Of a DNA stretch of 64,000 nucleotides, positions 1 to 13,084 are shown piece after piece (the first letter of the stretch is position 1; each line of letters begins with the position of its first letter). The translations under genes and the position numbers were made by a program. This stretch comes from Agrocybe praecox (Eukaryota; Basidiomycota; Agaricomycetes; Agaricales; Agrocybaceae). A model generated the notes under the pieces. That model was not told where the DNA came from. It did not search any database and was given only the letters and a program-made list of their open reading frames with translations. Where the stretch lies: contig OZ024848.1 in the NCBI GenBank assembly GCA_964017145.1, positions 2,554,501-2,618,500 of the forward strand. The letters run 5' to 3'.

Positions 1-788
1 ATATACCCCCAACTATGATTTCCACAACCAAAGTAAAGGCGAGGATGAAACCTATAGGTTTACTTTGCGAGAATATCTAGATAGATGATCAGAACAAAAC
101 AAAGAGGTATAGTAAAAAGGAAACAAAAATACCGCATATACTCGACTCCCTAGAATCATCTGGGATAAAACCGTTGACAACAAAGCGCCTACTGGCTCAA
201 AGAAGAAGACGTCTATTGAGCCGATATTATTATCCGCAAGTTCAAAAGTGGGACAAAGATGATGCTCACGCTTGCAATCTGCCGGACTCCAAGCATCTGA
301 AACCAAGGTGACGACAAAGCAGAGCCTGGATATACTGAGTTAAATTTTATTCAGCCATTATTAAAAGGGTCAAACTCACTGCAAGAGACCAAAGTAACGG
401 TTTACTAAAATAAGCGCTCAGTATTGGGCATGCTTATATGGCAACTAGGGAAATTCAAAATCGCACTAACAGAGATAAAGTACGCTCGAGAACTATTAAA
501 TCGATCAGAACCAGATGGGCGACGTAAAATGTCTGTCTCTAACGTACATTTAATGGTCTCTTCCAGATCCGATGATATTCCTTCGGTAGACAAAGCAGTA
601 GCTCCCAGCCAAAGATACAAAAGCTGTAAGAAAGCATCAATATCGGATACGACTCGGAGAAAAGAGGTGCAGACTAACGCTCCGATCGTCCATATCATGT
701 CAGCCTGCCCTTGCTTCTGCTTAACAAGTGCATCTTGAGGTATTGATGGCGGTCCTCCGAGCGTTGGTGGTGGGCCTTGAGGAGCCAT
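1..788 (-). CDS. Multi-pass membrane protein of the DUF6533 type, 3' part beyond the window edge
   Basis: Several coding-looking pieces lie in order on the minus strand. An N-terminal piece begins MAPQGPPP near 788. A piece reading KEYHRIWKRPLN follows near 545-590, then one reading ILVNRYFGLL near 370-410. The last piece, near 195-300, contains FFFEPVGALL and a segment ending QMILGSRVYA. This order (a W/K-rich loop, then NRYF, then a VYA-ending helix) resembles the abundant Agaricomycete membrane proteins with a DUF6533 domain. Frame continuity between the first two pieces does not work with a simple GT-AG intron, so there may be a frameshift or a misjudged first exon. No function is known for the family. 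The remaining transmembrane segments would lie left of position 1. Inference by resemblance only. Confidence 0.45.
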
Positions 789-1909
789 AATTGCAGTCAA
801 TTTTTTCCAGTGGGAGGAAAAGGAACCAGGAAATCCGCAGATGGAATCGTCGGGGCAGCGTCTTTTAATTAACTCGTTTGGCTGGCTCTACACACACCCA
901 AACGAAAATGTTTTAGATCTCTAACGTCGAACTCAGGAACCACCGACGACATTTCTATCAAATGCGTATTGTCCGGTATCTGGCAGTGGCAAAGACAGAT
1001 AGACCATATCCTAATATTAGAAGCCAATGCGGTATAAAACATGATTCTCCATATAGGTTTGAACGGTCATCATGATCATGACTGATAGATATAATCATAA
1101 TCAAGAAATAATGGATAGCTCCAACCCAGATTGTCGTTCTGTGGGGATTGCTATCATATAGTAGTACCTAATCATGAATGACTGTAGCTATTCATAATTT
1201 TTATGATCATATGGCCCATTTATTGAACGATATTGACATGGCGGTGACTTCATACTGTACCGCAGAGCGAGTAAGTTAATTATAGTACTTATTGAAACAC
1301 CACACTCAGCGGCCTATGTCATACTACAAGAATGGTAGGCACTCGGGGTAGGCTTATGGTACGCGAAGCTCAAAAGGAGCAGATGACCATGTACTAGGGC
1401 AGTGCTTGAAGTGTCATTGAAGGTGATATAGCATTGCAGACTGCTGCAAATTGTACATATGAAGTTGGAATTCAAGCTCAAGAATCACTGGATCAATGTC
1501 ATAGTGTGCTAAGAATATAGACGTTAATTAAATCAACAATTTTCGTAGTCATTGTAAGGAAATGTATAAGGGGGTTTTCTGAGGTAGGTCTTCTCCTCAA
1601 TTCTCCTGGAAGTTGCCTGGAGGAGAATAATTCTAAGTAAAGTTGACGCGCATGATGATTGTAGTGGAGATTGAAAACCATTCAGGCGGCCCGACTTTTC
1701 TATAGTTCATTCAGTTCATCTGAATTTTGCATCAGATCCACATGCTGGAATATGTTGCGAAGTTTATTTCCTATATAACTCACACGGCAGGTGAACGGAT
1801 TCCCACATCAAGATGGTGCTAGGTCCCATTTTGCGAAAGCAAATTGTTGTCTGCTATCAAACGTCGATTCCGCATTCGTTTGGGGTCGCAATACGCGTAC
1901 AACAGCAAA
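789..1909. other. Intergenic stretch
   Basis: No convincing gene is seen. The stretch probably holds the divergent promoters of the left-edge membrane protein and the permease. An in-frame ATG at 1844 would extend the permease by 22 residues. Confidence 0.5.
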
Positions 1910-4225
1910 ATGGAAGGGACTGCACCAAAAGTCGAAACAGGCGCCCTCGATTCAATGACGAAAGGGAAAGAAGGACTTACCGAATCTGACAAGCGCCTTC
2001 TTCAGCTTGGTTATCGGGTTGAATTTCGACGGGAGATGTCGTTCTTTGGAGTCCTGGGGTTGTCGTTCTGCGCCATCGGTATCTTGACCGGAATGAGCAG
2101 TGCCTTTCAAACAGGCCTTTTCTCAGGTGGACCCTTGGGTAAGCTTCTTCGATACTTCTAAGTTCAAAAATCTCAGACAGAGATTACGTGGGAAGGTCTT
2201 TTCTGGGGATGGAATGTACGTGCTTCTCTTGCGTCTTTATATATGTGATGATACATCGTCTTTCTTTTCGATGCCACATCTTTCTTTTTGAATGATGAGA
2301 CCTCATCTTTTTCTTGATTTGTGGCTGAAACAACTGCTTTCAGATATGCTCCCTGTTTATGCTGTTCATTGCTCTAAGCTTAGCAGAAATATGTAGTGCC
2401 TAGTAAGTTCAACGGTGGGCCCCTCCAGTCACCAAAATGTTCTCATACCATTATACTCAGTCCTACTATGGGCGGATTGTACTTCTGGGTCTGTAAAATG
2501 AAACCTGACTCTCCAGCCCTTGGTTGTACGAACAATTTATTTTTTCGGGGGATTGGTGGCGCTAATCATCGTCAAATATCAGTCTGTACAGGATGGATAT
2601 ACACCATTGCAATGATTTTGACCGGAACATCAGGCAACCTAAGGTAAGTATTTGACTTGTGCCTGTTGCACTTTTGATCTATAGACGCCTTTATAGCGTC
2701 GCACTATACATCGCTTCGATGGCCGAAATTGGACAAGGAATAACTCTTTCGAGGGTAGAGATAGCTGCCATTGCGTGGGGAATCAACATCGCATCTGGAA
2801 TTCTAAACACCGTTGGCACCAAAGCTATCGGACGTATGAGCTCTTTTAATGTTTGGTGGACAATAGGAGGGACCTTCGTCTTGGTCATAACCCTTCTTGT
2901 GAAAGCGCCGGCCAAGGTACGTCAGTCACAATATTATCGTTCTATTCTAATACTTACATTAATCACGCTAACCCATAGAACTCTGGATCATTTGTTTTCA
3001 CTGATTTTGAGAAGTGAGTCCCTTCTGTCGAACTAATTCATCAGAAGACTGGTTAGCTAAACAGTCTTGTCACGTCAGCTTCACGGGGTGGGAGTCGAAG
3101 GGGTTTGTTGTACTCCTCGGATTTTTACAGGTTGGCTTTTAACTAGAACGATCCTATTGAGTTCTGATCGATTTTGGCAGGCCGTCTACACACTCGAAGG
3201 TTGTGAGACCGCAGCGCAGGTAGCTGAAGAGGCTAGGCGAGCAGAGTTTTTGGCTCCAGTTGCTGTGGTTGGCAGCATTGTCGGATCATGGATTGTCGGG
3301 CTAGCCTACATGCTTGCTTTGCTTTTCTCCGTGCAAAGCATCGCACGTGTACAATCAACGTCCTATGCTATTCCTATAGCTCAACTTTACTTTGACACGG
3401 TTGGTCCAAGACTGGCGTTGATGTGTCTCGCTGTCATCACATTGGCACAGTTTATGGCAGCAGTAACGGCATTTACAGCCAGCTCGCGACTATTCTACGC
3501 ATTAGCCAGAGATAATGCGTTCCCTTTAAAACGATATTTTATGTCTCTCAATCGTTTCCAAGCCCCGTTGGCTGGTGTGTGGCTTTCGGTTTTCATTGGG
3601 TGTGTAATTTCGTGTGCATATATTGGCTCCGTTATTGCAGTAAGCACCTACATCTATCGTGGAGCGAAGCTCGTCAACAAAATTTATTTACCCAGTTCAA
3701 CGCCATTTTGTCATCCGCCGCTATTTCCGTCATGCTCGGTTATCTTCAACCAATTATAATACGTGTGTTCTGGCCTTCTGCGTACGTCGTTCTTTCTGAT
3801 TCTTGCGGAAGCGAAGACTGATCTCTCTACTACCACAAAAGAATGAAAGACCGAGGCCCTTTTCATCTCGGAAAATGGTCAATGCCTGTTAATTTAGCAA
3901 GCCTTTCGGTGCGTACCGGACTTTTCTCTGTCATTTGGGAACGCGGAATGTTCGTAGTATTCTTGCAACATAACTGATCATTCTTTGATGGGTTTCATTT
4001 TAGTTCATCGTTTTCATATGCGTCCTTTTCGTGCTTCCCACCGCCACACCAGTCACTCAGTTCAATATGAACTATGCCATAGTATCTGTAGGAGGGATCT
4101 TCCTACTAGTCGGGCTTACATGGTCCTTCTGGGGTCGCCACCATTTCGTTGGGCCTGTTCACACAAACACTGACATTAGGGCGCCTCTAAACACGTTGAT
4201 AGGAGAGAAGATCAACGCCAGCTAA
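1910..4225 (+). CDS. Amino-acid/GABA permease (APC superfamily), 12 exons
   Basis: The spliced gene reads without interruption. Exons: 1910-2138, 2196-2215, 2344-2402, 2461-2522, 2583-2643, 2697-2916, 2979-3013, 3079-3130, 3181-3639, 3696-3781, 3842-3908 and 4004-4225, giving 523 residues. The product looks like a fungal UGA4/BAT1-type amino-acid or GABA permease. The N-terminal cytosolic part is followed by the motif GLSFCAIGILTG, then FWGWNV, LSLAEICSAYP and a run of hydrophobic helices ending near GRHHFVGPV. The protein should sit in the plasma or vacuolar membrane and import amino acids or gamma-aminobutyrate with protons. The 20-nt second exon is recognised because it restores LFWGWN. 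An in-frame ATG 66 nt upstream is possible, but 1910 matches the usual family N-terminus. Substrate is not determined by sequence. Confidence 0.9.
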
Positions 4226-4711
4226 CTTCTATTTGGATACTTTCGTGCATGCTAGTTTCACGGATCCAGATGCGTAAATATTATCCCGGTGCTACACACC
4301 GGTTTTTTTCGCCCATGTTGCCTGTCATGGCGTCTCCGAAAAGATCACTTCACAAATAAATTCGCCTGATACTAAATGTTCTTAAAGTTCTTAAAGTACA
4401 CAATAACAGAAATAACCTCAAACCTCAAAAATGCCTCTGAGTTGAGGAGGTTTTCAGATATTTGTTCTCTACGTATATGAACAAAAAAGACAAAAATCAC
4501 AAACAAATTCGTCGATAGCAAAAATGACAGATACAGAGCTACAAAGTTTTGATAGTAATGCAAAAGGATGATAGAGTATACAAATGTAATCGGTAGTAAG
4601 TGTGGTAGAATGTGTTAAATGAATTGATGAATAAAATCCCATTGCATGGAATGGCGAATAGGTTAGACTATAAGTTATGGCATTACAGTCTCTGGGGTAT
4701 ATAAAAATAAT

Positions 4712-6120
4712 TCAAAGGCAGTAGGATGGACTTGAAATAGATTCCATGAAAGCCTTAAAAACGAGATCCTGCTCGATCATCCGTGGCTGAGGAAATCCCG
4801 ACGGAAAGTCGTGATAACCGCCAGTACTTGTGTTTTCAGACCCTTTCGTTCCATATGGTAAGTCCATGATCGGCGGATAAGAGTATTGGGGGTATTGTCC
4901 GTAGGCTCCACCTAGTGAGGCATAGGTGGAAGGGTCCGAAATGTATGGACCGCCATAAGGGTGCTCAGTAAAGGGCGTATGAATGGGGGAAGGCGTTGAC
5001 GGCATACTGATAGTTGAATTAGAAAAGGGTGACTCGTTCCGTGTCCATTCAGTCACGCCATAGTCGTTCTGACCGTGGAGCAAAGTCGAATCACGGGTAG
5101 AGATCGAGTCGTAGGATTGGCATAAAGGGCTTACGTCCTGCGTAAGAATATTATCCTTCGGAAGGGTTGGTGAAGGTTGGTGAACAGAGAAACCATAATC
5201 GTCGTAATCCTGCAATAAAAATAAAGGCGTGAGTAAGAGATCTCAAATAGAGAAGATAGACATACGAAAGAAGGCGTGGAAGCAGTCGTTAAAGAAGGAC
5301 TGTCGAAAGGAGTAGTGGATAGAGCCTCACGTGGCTCAAATGCCAGTAAACGAGGTATTTGAAGGACAGGACGCGCGGGTTTGGGTTGAGAGGAAGTCTG
5401 AGGTTTGGATAAAGTAGGTGCTTTCTTGCTATAGTTCGACGGGGAAACAGGAGAGTACGTTTGAGCAGTTATAGGGGTCTCAAATCGCGTCACAATTTCT
5501 GGAATATGATGCTTGTCGAATTCCTGAATCGCTCCCTCCAGTTCCTGGCCGGTCTTACCTGAGGCTACAAGTTCTGCAATTTTAGCGCATCGCTTGTGAT
5601 CTTTCAGTCCAACCTCACGCGTCTTTTTGGTGGACGCTGAACCTCTGGGCTTCGTGTGAATGGGACGGAAGGTGTATTGAGGGAACTTGCGTTTGTGTTC
5701 GGCAAGCGCTTGTTTGGCTTTGGTGTGCCATTCCTGTCGTTCATCTTCAGCGAGATTCTGCCATGTCATGCCAATGATCTTTGAGAGCGTGCTGTGATTG
5801 GTTTCAACCTCAGTAGAAACATGCTGGCTCTTGATGAACCAAGAACGGAACAAGATGAACGCGTTTGGTGGACGAGGAATATGGCCAGCAGGTTTTTTTC
5901 GACCATTAACGCGAACCAGTTCTTCATGGTCGGAGACTAACCCGTCCTTAATGTTCTCCGCGCATTCTACGGAAGAGGAAGTGAAACCAGCACTATGTGA
6001 ACGCTTCGACGCGTCGCTATCCTCTGGAAAATAAGGTCAGATTCGCGTTGAGAACCTGCGACCTAGCAACTCCTTACCTGATTTTATTTCGAACCTTGAT
6101 GTACTCCTTTCAGCTGGCAT
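4712..6120 (-). CDS. HMG-box transcription factor (MATA_HMG-box type)
   Basis: Three exons join in frame: 6120-6078, 6023-5266 and 5209-4712, giving 432 residues. An HMG box occupies about residues 64-135. It opens with RPPNAFILFRSW, continues through LSKIIGMTWQNL and ends with the basic stretch around KRKFPQYTFRP. The rest is low-complexity, rich in Ser, Pro, Thr and Tyr. HMG-box proteins of this type bind and bend DNA, and in basidiomycetes they include regulators of mating and sexual development such as Prf1- and Pcc1-like factors. The exact orthologue cannot be decided here. The start chosen is MPAERS, because the longer upstream reading to 6231 has no family-like sequence. A nuclear location is inferred. 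Confidence 0.82.
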
Positions 6121-6239
6121 GGTAGTGAGAAACTTGTGCGTGTTGAGGCACCCTGAATCTATCAAAAGCGTTGGCCGTACGAAGGAATACTCCAGTGGAG
6201 GGGGAAAGAAGGGTGTTGAAAAATAAAACACCGCTCAAT

Positions 6240-7136
6240 TTAAATGGGTGAACAAGGATCCCTTCCTGTCTTCTTCGGGTAGCCTTCGTAGTGCCACACC
6301 AAATTCGGATCGCACATGATCTGGATTGAATCTCACAAAGGCCGGTAAATCGTTCAAGATTCTTTTTGAGGACTTGATTTCACAGGCTCCAACTCGGATG
6401 ATTTCCTAGAAGAAAATAGTCGATGAAGTAGTAAGTCTAGTGCTTGAGATGGTGTTGTTCCTAACAGGACATTATATCAGTATGATATTGCTATTCCATG
6501 CAGAGAATATCCACCTTGATCCTTGCAATTGCACTTGAGATAGATACATTATCTACTACGCTTGCAAGATATTGCGTATTGAGATAATACACAACATTCT
6601 CAGCGAAGGTGATACGCGAAGACTAGGACAACAGTTTCTGTCCTGTTTTAGTCTTTAGAGTTAAAAGCCTATAATGTCAAACCTCCTTGAACATGCCCCA
6701 TGTAGTTGCAATGAGACTTTGTCGCTTTGCTCTACCGTTATGACAACGGAATACGACCACGAAGACAAAGGGAATCCTTCACTTTCAACAAGGCACATAT
6801 ACGCGCCGTGACATCAGAGCGCTTTTCTCTCGACCTTTTTATCTTGATCATCGTGGGTTTCGCATCCGCCTTGTTCCGATTTTGGAATCCAAGAAAGATT
6901 TGAATTCGTTTGCGACGGCATATCGCTCCGAAAACCACTTTTGCGCAGCCAGAATCGTACTTTCGCATCATCAAGACAAGAGCGATTCAGTAATATAACG
7001 GCTTGTACTTGTCAAAGGGGAGGAGGAAACCAGGTACAGCGGGGAGCCGGGGTCAGTGGAAGCCCTTGATTAACAAGGACAAACAAATAACACTGAATGC
7101 AGCCAAGTCCTGACACTTAATTATTTATTCACAACG
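6240..7136. other. Intergenic stretch
   Basis: Nothing convincingly coding is seen between the HMG-box gene and the bL28m gene, which are transcribed divergently. The stretch should hold both promoters. Confidence 0.5.
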
Positions 7137-7804
7137 ATGTTCGCGAGCAAGGTCTTGTGGGACGTGGTTTCTCAACCATTTAAACGTTCCCAGTATGGCT
7201 TGTTTCAAGGAAAGATGAAGCAGTACGGAAACAATGTGCCGTTCTCGAAACACAAGACGCGTCGTTCGTGGCTACCCAATGTTCAGCAAAAACGCATACC
7301 TTCGGAAATCCTTGGAGAAACGATTCGAATGAAACTAACGACACGGGCCTTGAAAACGATTAAGAAGGTGTGTGTAAATCAATTACTATATCTGTATTTC
7401 TAATGACATGTCACGAACACAGAAAGGTGGACTGGACAATTACCTGAAAACTACATCTCCGGACACTTTGGGACACATGGGCATGCAATTGCGCTTGCGT
7501 ATGAGGGCTAAAGACTTAGAAGCCCGTGGAAAACCTGAAAAGAAATTCGAAATCCTTACGCCTGAGGAGGAAGCTGCGAGAAAGAAACCAGTCCTTACGA
7601 CACTCGAGTCAAAACCTAGTCTCCAAACAGCACGGCTGGCAAGGATATTGGCCGCACGCAGCTTAGGGAAGGAAGGACTAGCGAGGTAATTTCATGTCGG
7701 CTTCGTTTTATAACTTACTGATACTTTTTACTTGTCAAAGCCTCAAAGAAACCATCGCATTCCTCCAACCACAGCAATCTCAGCCCACAGATGCTGCTAC
7801 TTAA
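7137..7804 (+). CDS. Mitochondrial large ribosomal subunit protein bL28m
   Basis: Three exons, 7137-7367, 7423-7685 and 7741-7804, join in frame to give 185 residues. The N-terminal half reads GLFQGKMKQYGNNVPFSKHK, followed by TRRSWLPNVQ and RALKTIKKGGLDNYL. This is the characteristic bL28 pattern of a basic N-terminus, a turn and the RxLKTIxKxGL segment. The C-terminal half is a charged helical extension typical of fungal mitochondrial homologues (MRPL24 in yeast). The protein is expected to work in the mitoribosome large subunit. The compact gene with short introns and no broken frame fits a housekeeping gene. Confidence 0.88.
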
Positions 7805-7910
7805 TAGACATATTCCATCCTACCGATAATTGTATCAAAAATTCATTAATCCCGCCCGCCTTTCCTGCTATAGTTTACTAATATAAACTCGAAAAATAAG
7901 GTTTCAAATC

Positions 7911-10900
7911 CTAGGCCACAAATATCCAGAAAGCAAGGAGCGACAAAATCGCAACCACAACTGTAATGAAGGATCCCCCGAAGTCACTCCATAGGTCGTT
8001 AACCTGGAAAGTGGTATCGAGAGATGGGTATACCGACACTTTTATCTGGTGCTTGTGTCCAGGAGAGGTATCCGATGTAACGATGAATAACGTCTGTCGC
8101 CTTTCATCGTAGAAGTATTGGTCGCCCTTCTCCAAGCCTTCGACTCTAATATCCCGTGAGTGCGTAATCTGCGAAGGAAGGAAAATTTCCGTCTCCCGAG
8201 AAATCAGTGGCCTGCTTAGTCTTAGCGGAGGTTCTGCTATGCGAGCGGATCCTGAATCGCTGTCCGTGTCGTGACGGTTTACCCATTCAAAGACGAACGA
8301 CCCAGTGTTCATCTCGTATTCGAAACGAAGAGGGATTCCAGCAGTTTTGGAAGCGTATGGCCGAACGATAGCTGGCAGGAGTCTACCACCATTGTCTAAT
8401 GTCACAGAATCTTGTTCATAAGACAGCAGAGACGCAGGTAGTGCCCGTTTGCGACTGAACCAGGAGAAGTTCTCCCCGTTCCAATCATCGCCTCGTTTGT
8501 CGTCATTATCGGGGTTGTAGTTCCATAGCCTGAGAAGTAGGATGAGCGAACATCTCTGAGAAGTGTGGAGACACATACGTAAATCCAATGAGAGCCTTTT
8601 CTAAACCAGTTATCATAGCATCCATCATGCGCATCTGCCATTTGAAATCTTCGGTCTTGAAAGCCTCGCCTTTACTACAACAGATGATTGGACGTCAGTC
8701 AAAAAAACAAATGGACAGTAGCATCAACGAACTTCATATCCATCGGAATTCCACATTCACCAATGAGGACGGGGTTTTCACCAAGAGAGCCATACCCATG
8801 CTCAACTATATTTCGAATCTGGAGGCTGAAATTCTCGCGGGCACCTTTCTGTCCCCAATAGAAGGCTTTCAGAGGGAACATGCCCTATAGAAACATCGGT
8901 TTTCAATGATAAGCAACCCAACAGAGAAAATGATTGTACCCTCGAAAGGCCTTGAACATTAACTGAAAAGTCCCCAAAGGCTTTCGCAAATAGAGCGTTA
9001 AGGTCATACCTAGACGCATGATAGTTAGGTGAAGGTCAACACAAGGCAGGCCTGGCAGAATCCTCACCAATGAGGGGCATAGACCATATTTTTTGGACGA
9101 CAGTCCTTCCAGGACGGAGGGCAGAACTACAGAGACATTGATATGGAATTGTACTTGAGCCATCAACAGGACTCACTTCATTAGGAATAGGCTCGAGGAA
9201 GATAAGCTTGGAATCCTTTGATGCTCTTCGAACCCGTTCGCTCCATTTGTTGGCAAAAGGATAATAAAAATCAATGTACCAATCCAGCTGAAATTTTAAT
9301 TATTTAGCGGGATACCAACATCAGAAGCGAATCTCAGAGCATACCTTTTCACCTGTCTCGGGATGGCGACGAAAGTAGTTTTCTCGTAAAATTACAGCCT
9401 GGTTGGCAGTAGTGTCCCACCTCCAGACGTCATGGTATTCCCATAGGCACCGACCTTGAGTCGGTCCATCTGGCCGCCAAGCTTTCACTCCGGACGTATT
9501 TAGCATAGTGTAGGATGTGTGTTTTGTGGGCATAGGGAATGACCGGGTATAAGTTGGAACCAGCGTAGGGTGTCCTGCACCAAGCTGGAAAGATTGGAAA
9601 GCAGAAGCTAATCATGCAGGGGTTTCATAAGGACATTGTCTAATTCGAAGGAAATCAACTTACGGATATGTGACAAGTGAAGATCGGTGTTATAGTTGAA
9701 AGAGTTCAAGGAGACGTTGACGTATCCCGGATGTGGCTCATTAATCATCTAAATGTTCAGATGAATTAGATGAATAAAGGGATTTTATTTATCAAAGATA
9801 GCCTTGGCTTACTTGAAAACCAATGACCCCCTCAAGGTCCCCAGTCGCTCGAACTACCATCTCCCATGCATCCAAGAACGAATCCTGTAGGAACTGTTGG
9901 ACCGGAGCCGATTGGTTGTATTTATTCTTAACGAGCAATTTAGGGGCAAAAACGTCGCCTGCCCAAAAGCAGGTCCTAAGAACATGAGGCCGTTAATTAG
10001 TAAATTAGCAGGAGGAGTGACTCAAAAGAATGACGCACGACATCGTTGAAGCTGCAAGTTTATGGTATCCACAAGGCCAGAGACCTCGCTCTGCCTCCAC
10101 ATGTCCTCCTCCTCTCTGTCCATGCAGCCAAGCAGACCCTGTATCCTCAATAGCTCGAAGGTCAAAACCAACTAGTTCCAATGTCCAGGCTGGTGCTCCA
10201 GATCCCCCTGAATATCGCGACCAGACATCCTGGTGCATGGAAACAAAAGCAGATAAACCATACTTCGGAAGCATGGACAGTAGTTTTCGAATATAGTCTA
10301 GGTAGTCGGTGTCATAGAATCCTCTGCAGAAAAGTGAGAACGAAACTAGATCATAGCCCTTCCGTACTCACGGCCCTGCATGTTCAATAGCCTCCCAGGT
10401 TACAAGAAATCGAACTGAAGCCAATAGCCTATAAGCAATGACAAATCATGAGTCCATGGTTTGGGAAGCTTACTGAATGATAATCCCCATCGTCTCAGGC
10501 GAGAAAAATGTTCGTGTGCTTCTTCCAATGGAAATGGCCTTCCAACAAAAGTAACGGACCGATGGTCTCCAGGAAAGTTTTCATGGTCATGGCCAGTAGG
10601 TCTGCACATAATGAATCATTTTTGACTGTTTTTTAAACGAAGAATGTCTCCACGTACGTTTTACTTGACCCTCCTAAATTGACCCCTCTCAAGTTACACA
10701 CCCGTCCGTACGCGTCGACAAAATGTCTTCCGTCTATAAGTATCTCTCCTCCCGTTCCATTACGAGACCAGTCGTGTGCGTAGGAAGATGCAGACCCAGG
10801 CTTATATGCAGGGTCTTCCGACGGGTGAAGCACCTGCAAGGTACATGGTAAGTTGTTGAAATGTGGAAAAAGCAATGGACACACGAGTTTGGTCTCCTCC

Positions 10901-10992
10901 GTCGACGAAATCTTTTCCGCTGATGGAGGGTTGACGACACTGTCGTCGTTCACTAATACAAACGATGCGTCCAAGTTGGAAGGAACTGACAT
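7911..10992 (-). CDS. GH5 (subfamily 12-like) beta-glucosidase, ergosteryl-beta-glucosidase type, with C-terminal membrane segment
   Basis: About 13 exons read in frame from 10992 to 7911, giving about 800 residues. The N-terminal region has DGRHFVDAYGRVCNLRGVNL. The barrel then shows RFLVTWEAIEHAGP, SMHQDVWSRY and the MINEPHPGY segment with the likely acid/base Glu. Further on come FLEPIPNE with a candidate nucleophile Glu, and LIGECGIPMDM. A C-terminal beta domain follows and the protein ends with a hydrophobic helix (SFITVVVAILSLLAFW). The order matches fungal GH5_12 enzymes such as cryptococcal EgCrP proteins, which cleave steryl- or ceramide-linked glucose. Exon 1 contains a likely 51-nt in-frame intron. 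No broken frame was found. Sterol-glucoside activity is inferred from family resemblance, and the terminal helix suggests membrane attachment. Confidence 0.85.
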
Positions 10993-11451
10993 TGCGACTG
11001 AGTGTCAGCGGTGAAGATGAGGAGAAACTGCCAAACGCAGTGAGTACTTAGTGAGTGACGACACGCGCTTTCGTTCTTTTGATTGCCGAGAAGTAAAATT
11101 ATACAAGTGTAACTAAGATGAGTTCATACACTACTCGAAAGTAAGCTCTACTGGACGTTGGACGCAATGAATCAAGAAGAACATCGATGAAAACGTGTAC
11201 TTGTGAAGGGGATAAAGTCTAATTCTACGTAATTATAATCTAGTGAGTGGGCGCCAAGTTCCAACGCCAACCAAGGGTTTTTAAGTTTCGAACTAATAAA
11301 TACTTTCAAAGCGATTTTTGAAAGAAGACCATGCAGTATACCAGCCGAATTGTGATCCTTTTTCCAGTACAAGATTGCGAGACGCGACAAGAACAGTGCG
11401 TAGGCACTTGGACTGCGCTGCCTTTAGTGTTCGTGGTGATAAATAGATAAG
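10993..11451. other. Intergenic stretch
   Basis: This lies between the GH5 start and the kelch-gene stop. It should contain the GH5 promoter and the kelch 3' UTR, and no gene is supported in it. Confidence 0.5.
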
Positions 11452-13039
11452 TCAGGGCGGATTGATGATGCCTAGTGGTCCGAAGGGGATGTCAACATAT
11501 ATATTCCAAGTAGGGTCCGTCTCAGTCTCTGATTCCGTGTCTGTATCAGAGGTGTCACTTTTTGTGCCCAGGAGGTGCATACTTTCCCCGACAAAAGCAA
11601 ATCCCTCGAGGCTATATTTTTCGCTGGCACCAATTTTTGAGGATATGTTTAAGCATTTTATTTCTTCGCAAGATGGATCGAGATTGAGATGATATAATTC
11701 AGGTATATAATCCCGATCTTCTTGTGTCGAAGGACTTGCAGGATCGGCAATCCACGCGCACACGAGAACAGAGGAAGCTCCATGACTGGAAGGTGGAGCA
11801 AGATTTTGCGATGGTTGTCGTGAAGACATGATAGGAATAGGAGGAAGAGCGTATTTCCGGGGTCGACCACGTTTCTTCGGAATCGGGGAATTCGCAGACG
11901 GCATTGCTGCTAATATTTGCACACTTTTCCGAAAGTCGACAGTGTAATAATACCCTACAGACCTAGGGAATTGGCCCAGTAGCTGTACCTTTTGGAACAG
12001 ACGATCAGCCGGGCGGAAGCAGAACAAGTTATGCGTTGTAAAATCCAGTGACTGTGGAAAAGTTGAGGATACTTTGAAAAAACGTCTGGGAAACATGTCG
12101 CTCACTCTTGTGTCAGATGAATTTAAACGTCCTGGGGTTAAAAATATTTTCTTTCCTCCAAAAACAGAAATGGCTTGGCCAATAACTGAATCTCCTGGTA
12201 TGAGACCATGATAAGGAACATCCTGTACATCCCACTGCCAACAGCTCCGTGCACTGCTGTTAACAGCTGGCCTCCATTCCGCGATGCTATATGAATAGCA
12301 AGCCTGGGGATCACCCTCATAAGCTTGATATCCACCAAAGATATACACCTTGTTTTCAATCGCAACGACAGCAGGAGAAATGCGCGGTGTGCCATTTCTG
12401 TTCCCTTCGATGGGTTGATACCACCACTGCAATAGCTCCAGATTAACTATAATTCCTTGCGAGGTTGCACATCCTTCGTCGTCATTGTAACCTCCGAACA
12501 TGAAAATGAATGAGGTATCTCCCAGCCGCCATAATGTACACCCAGGATCACCAATAGGCGGTAACAGTCTTGTCTTCCGTTTCAAAGAGGTATTCGAATA
12601 GGGATCAAAGGGATCGTGATGAAAGAGAGAGTTCTGCGATCTGCCAAGTTAGAAAAAGTTCGACGGGTGGATTGAATAGACAGGACAGACATACCGTTAG
12701 GTTTTCCCATTTCATAGTATCGGTATGGTAACAAAAAAAATCAGACGTCGGTGAGTCGGTGTCGTCTGTGGGACGTGTCCCGCCAATCATATACATTTTT
12801 CGACAAGAATAGTCATGTATCCAGCAAGCACGATTATTGAATGGTGCGCATTCTCCCTTCATTCCCTTGATTGGCCACTCTGAACTCCTAGCTGAAATAC
12901 CTCTCCGACCGTGTTCGAGAGATTCTTCGGTTCTCTTTCGCTTCAAAGATTTCGCTGGGAGAATCAAATTTCTTGCACTGACGTCGTTATTGATGGTACT
13001 AGGGCCAGCTGAATTTGGGTCAAATGTTTCTTGGCCCAT
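11452..13039 (-). CDS. Kelch-repeat protein with an AT-hook-like segment
   Basis: Two exons, 13039-12695 and 12633-11452, join in frame using the second AG of the acceptor, giving 508 residues. Kelch-type blades are visible from repeated hydrophobic-GG patterns: KMYMIGGTRP, FIFMFGGYND, KVYIFGGYQA and AISVFGGKK. Near residues 368-376 (DNA about 11851-11877) lies KKRGRPRKY, which fits the AT-hook core RGRP flanked by basic residues. A Ser/Thr/Asp/Glu-rich stretch precedes the C-terminus. Kelch propellers act in protein binding, and an AT-hook would bind the minor groove of AT-rich DNA, so a nuclear protein is plausible. An alternative in-frame ATG exists at 13084. The partner and role are unknown. 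Confidence 0.75.
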
Positions 13040-13084
13040 AACGAGGAGAATCAAAGATAAATCACAAGTCCTAGTCCTGCGCAA

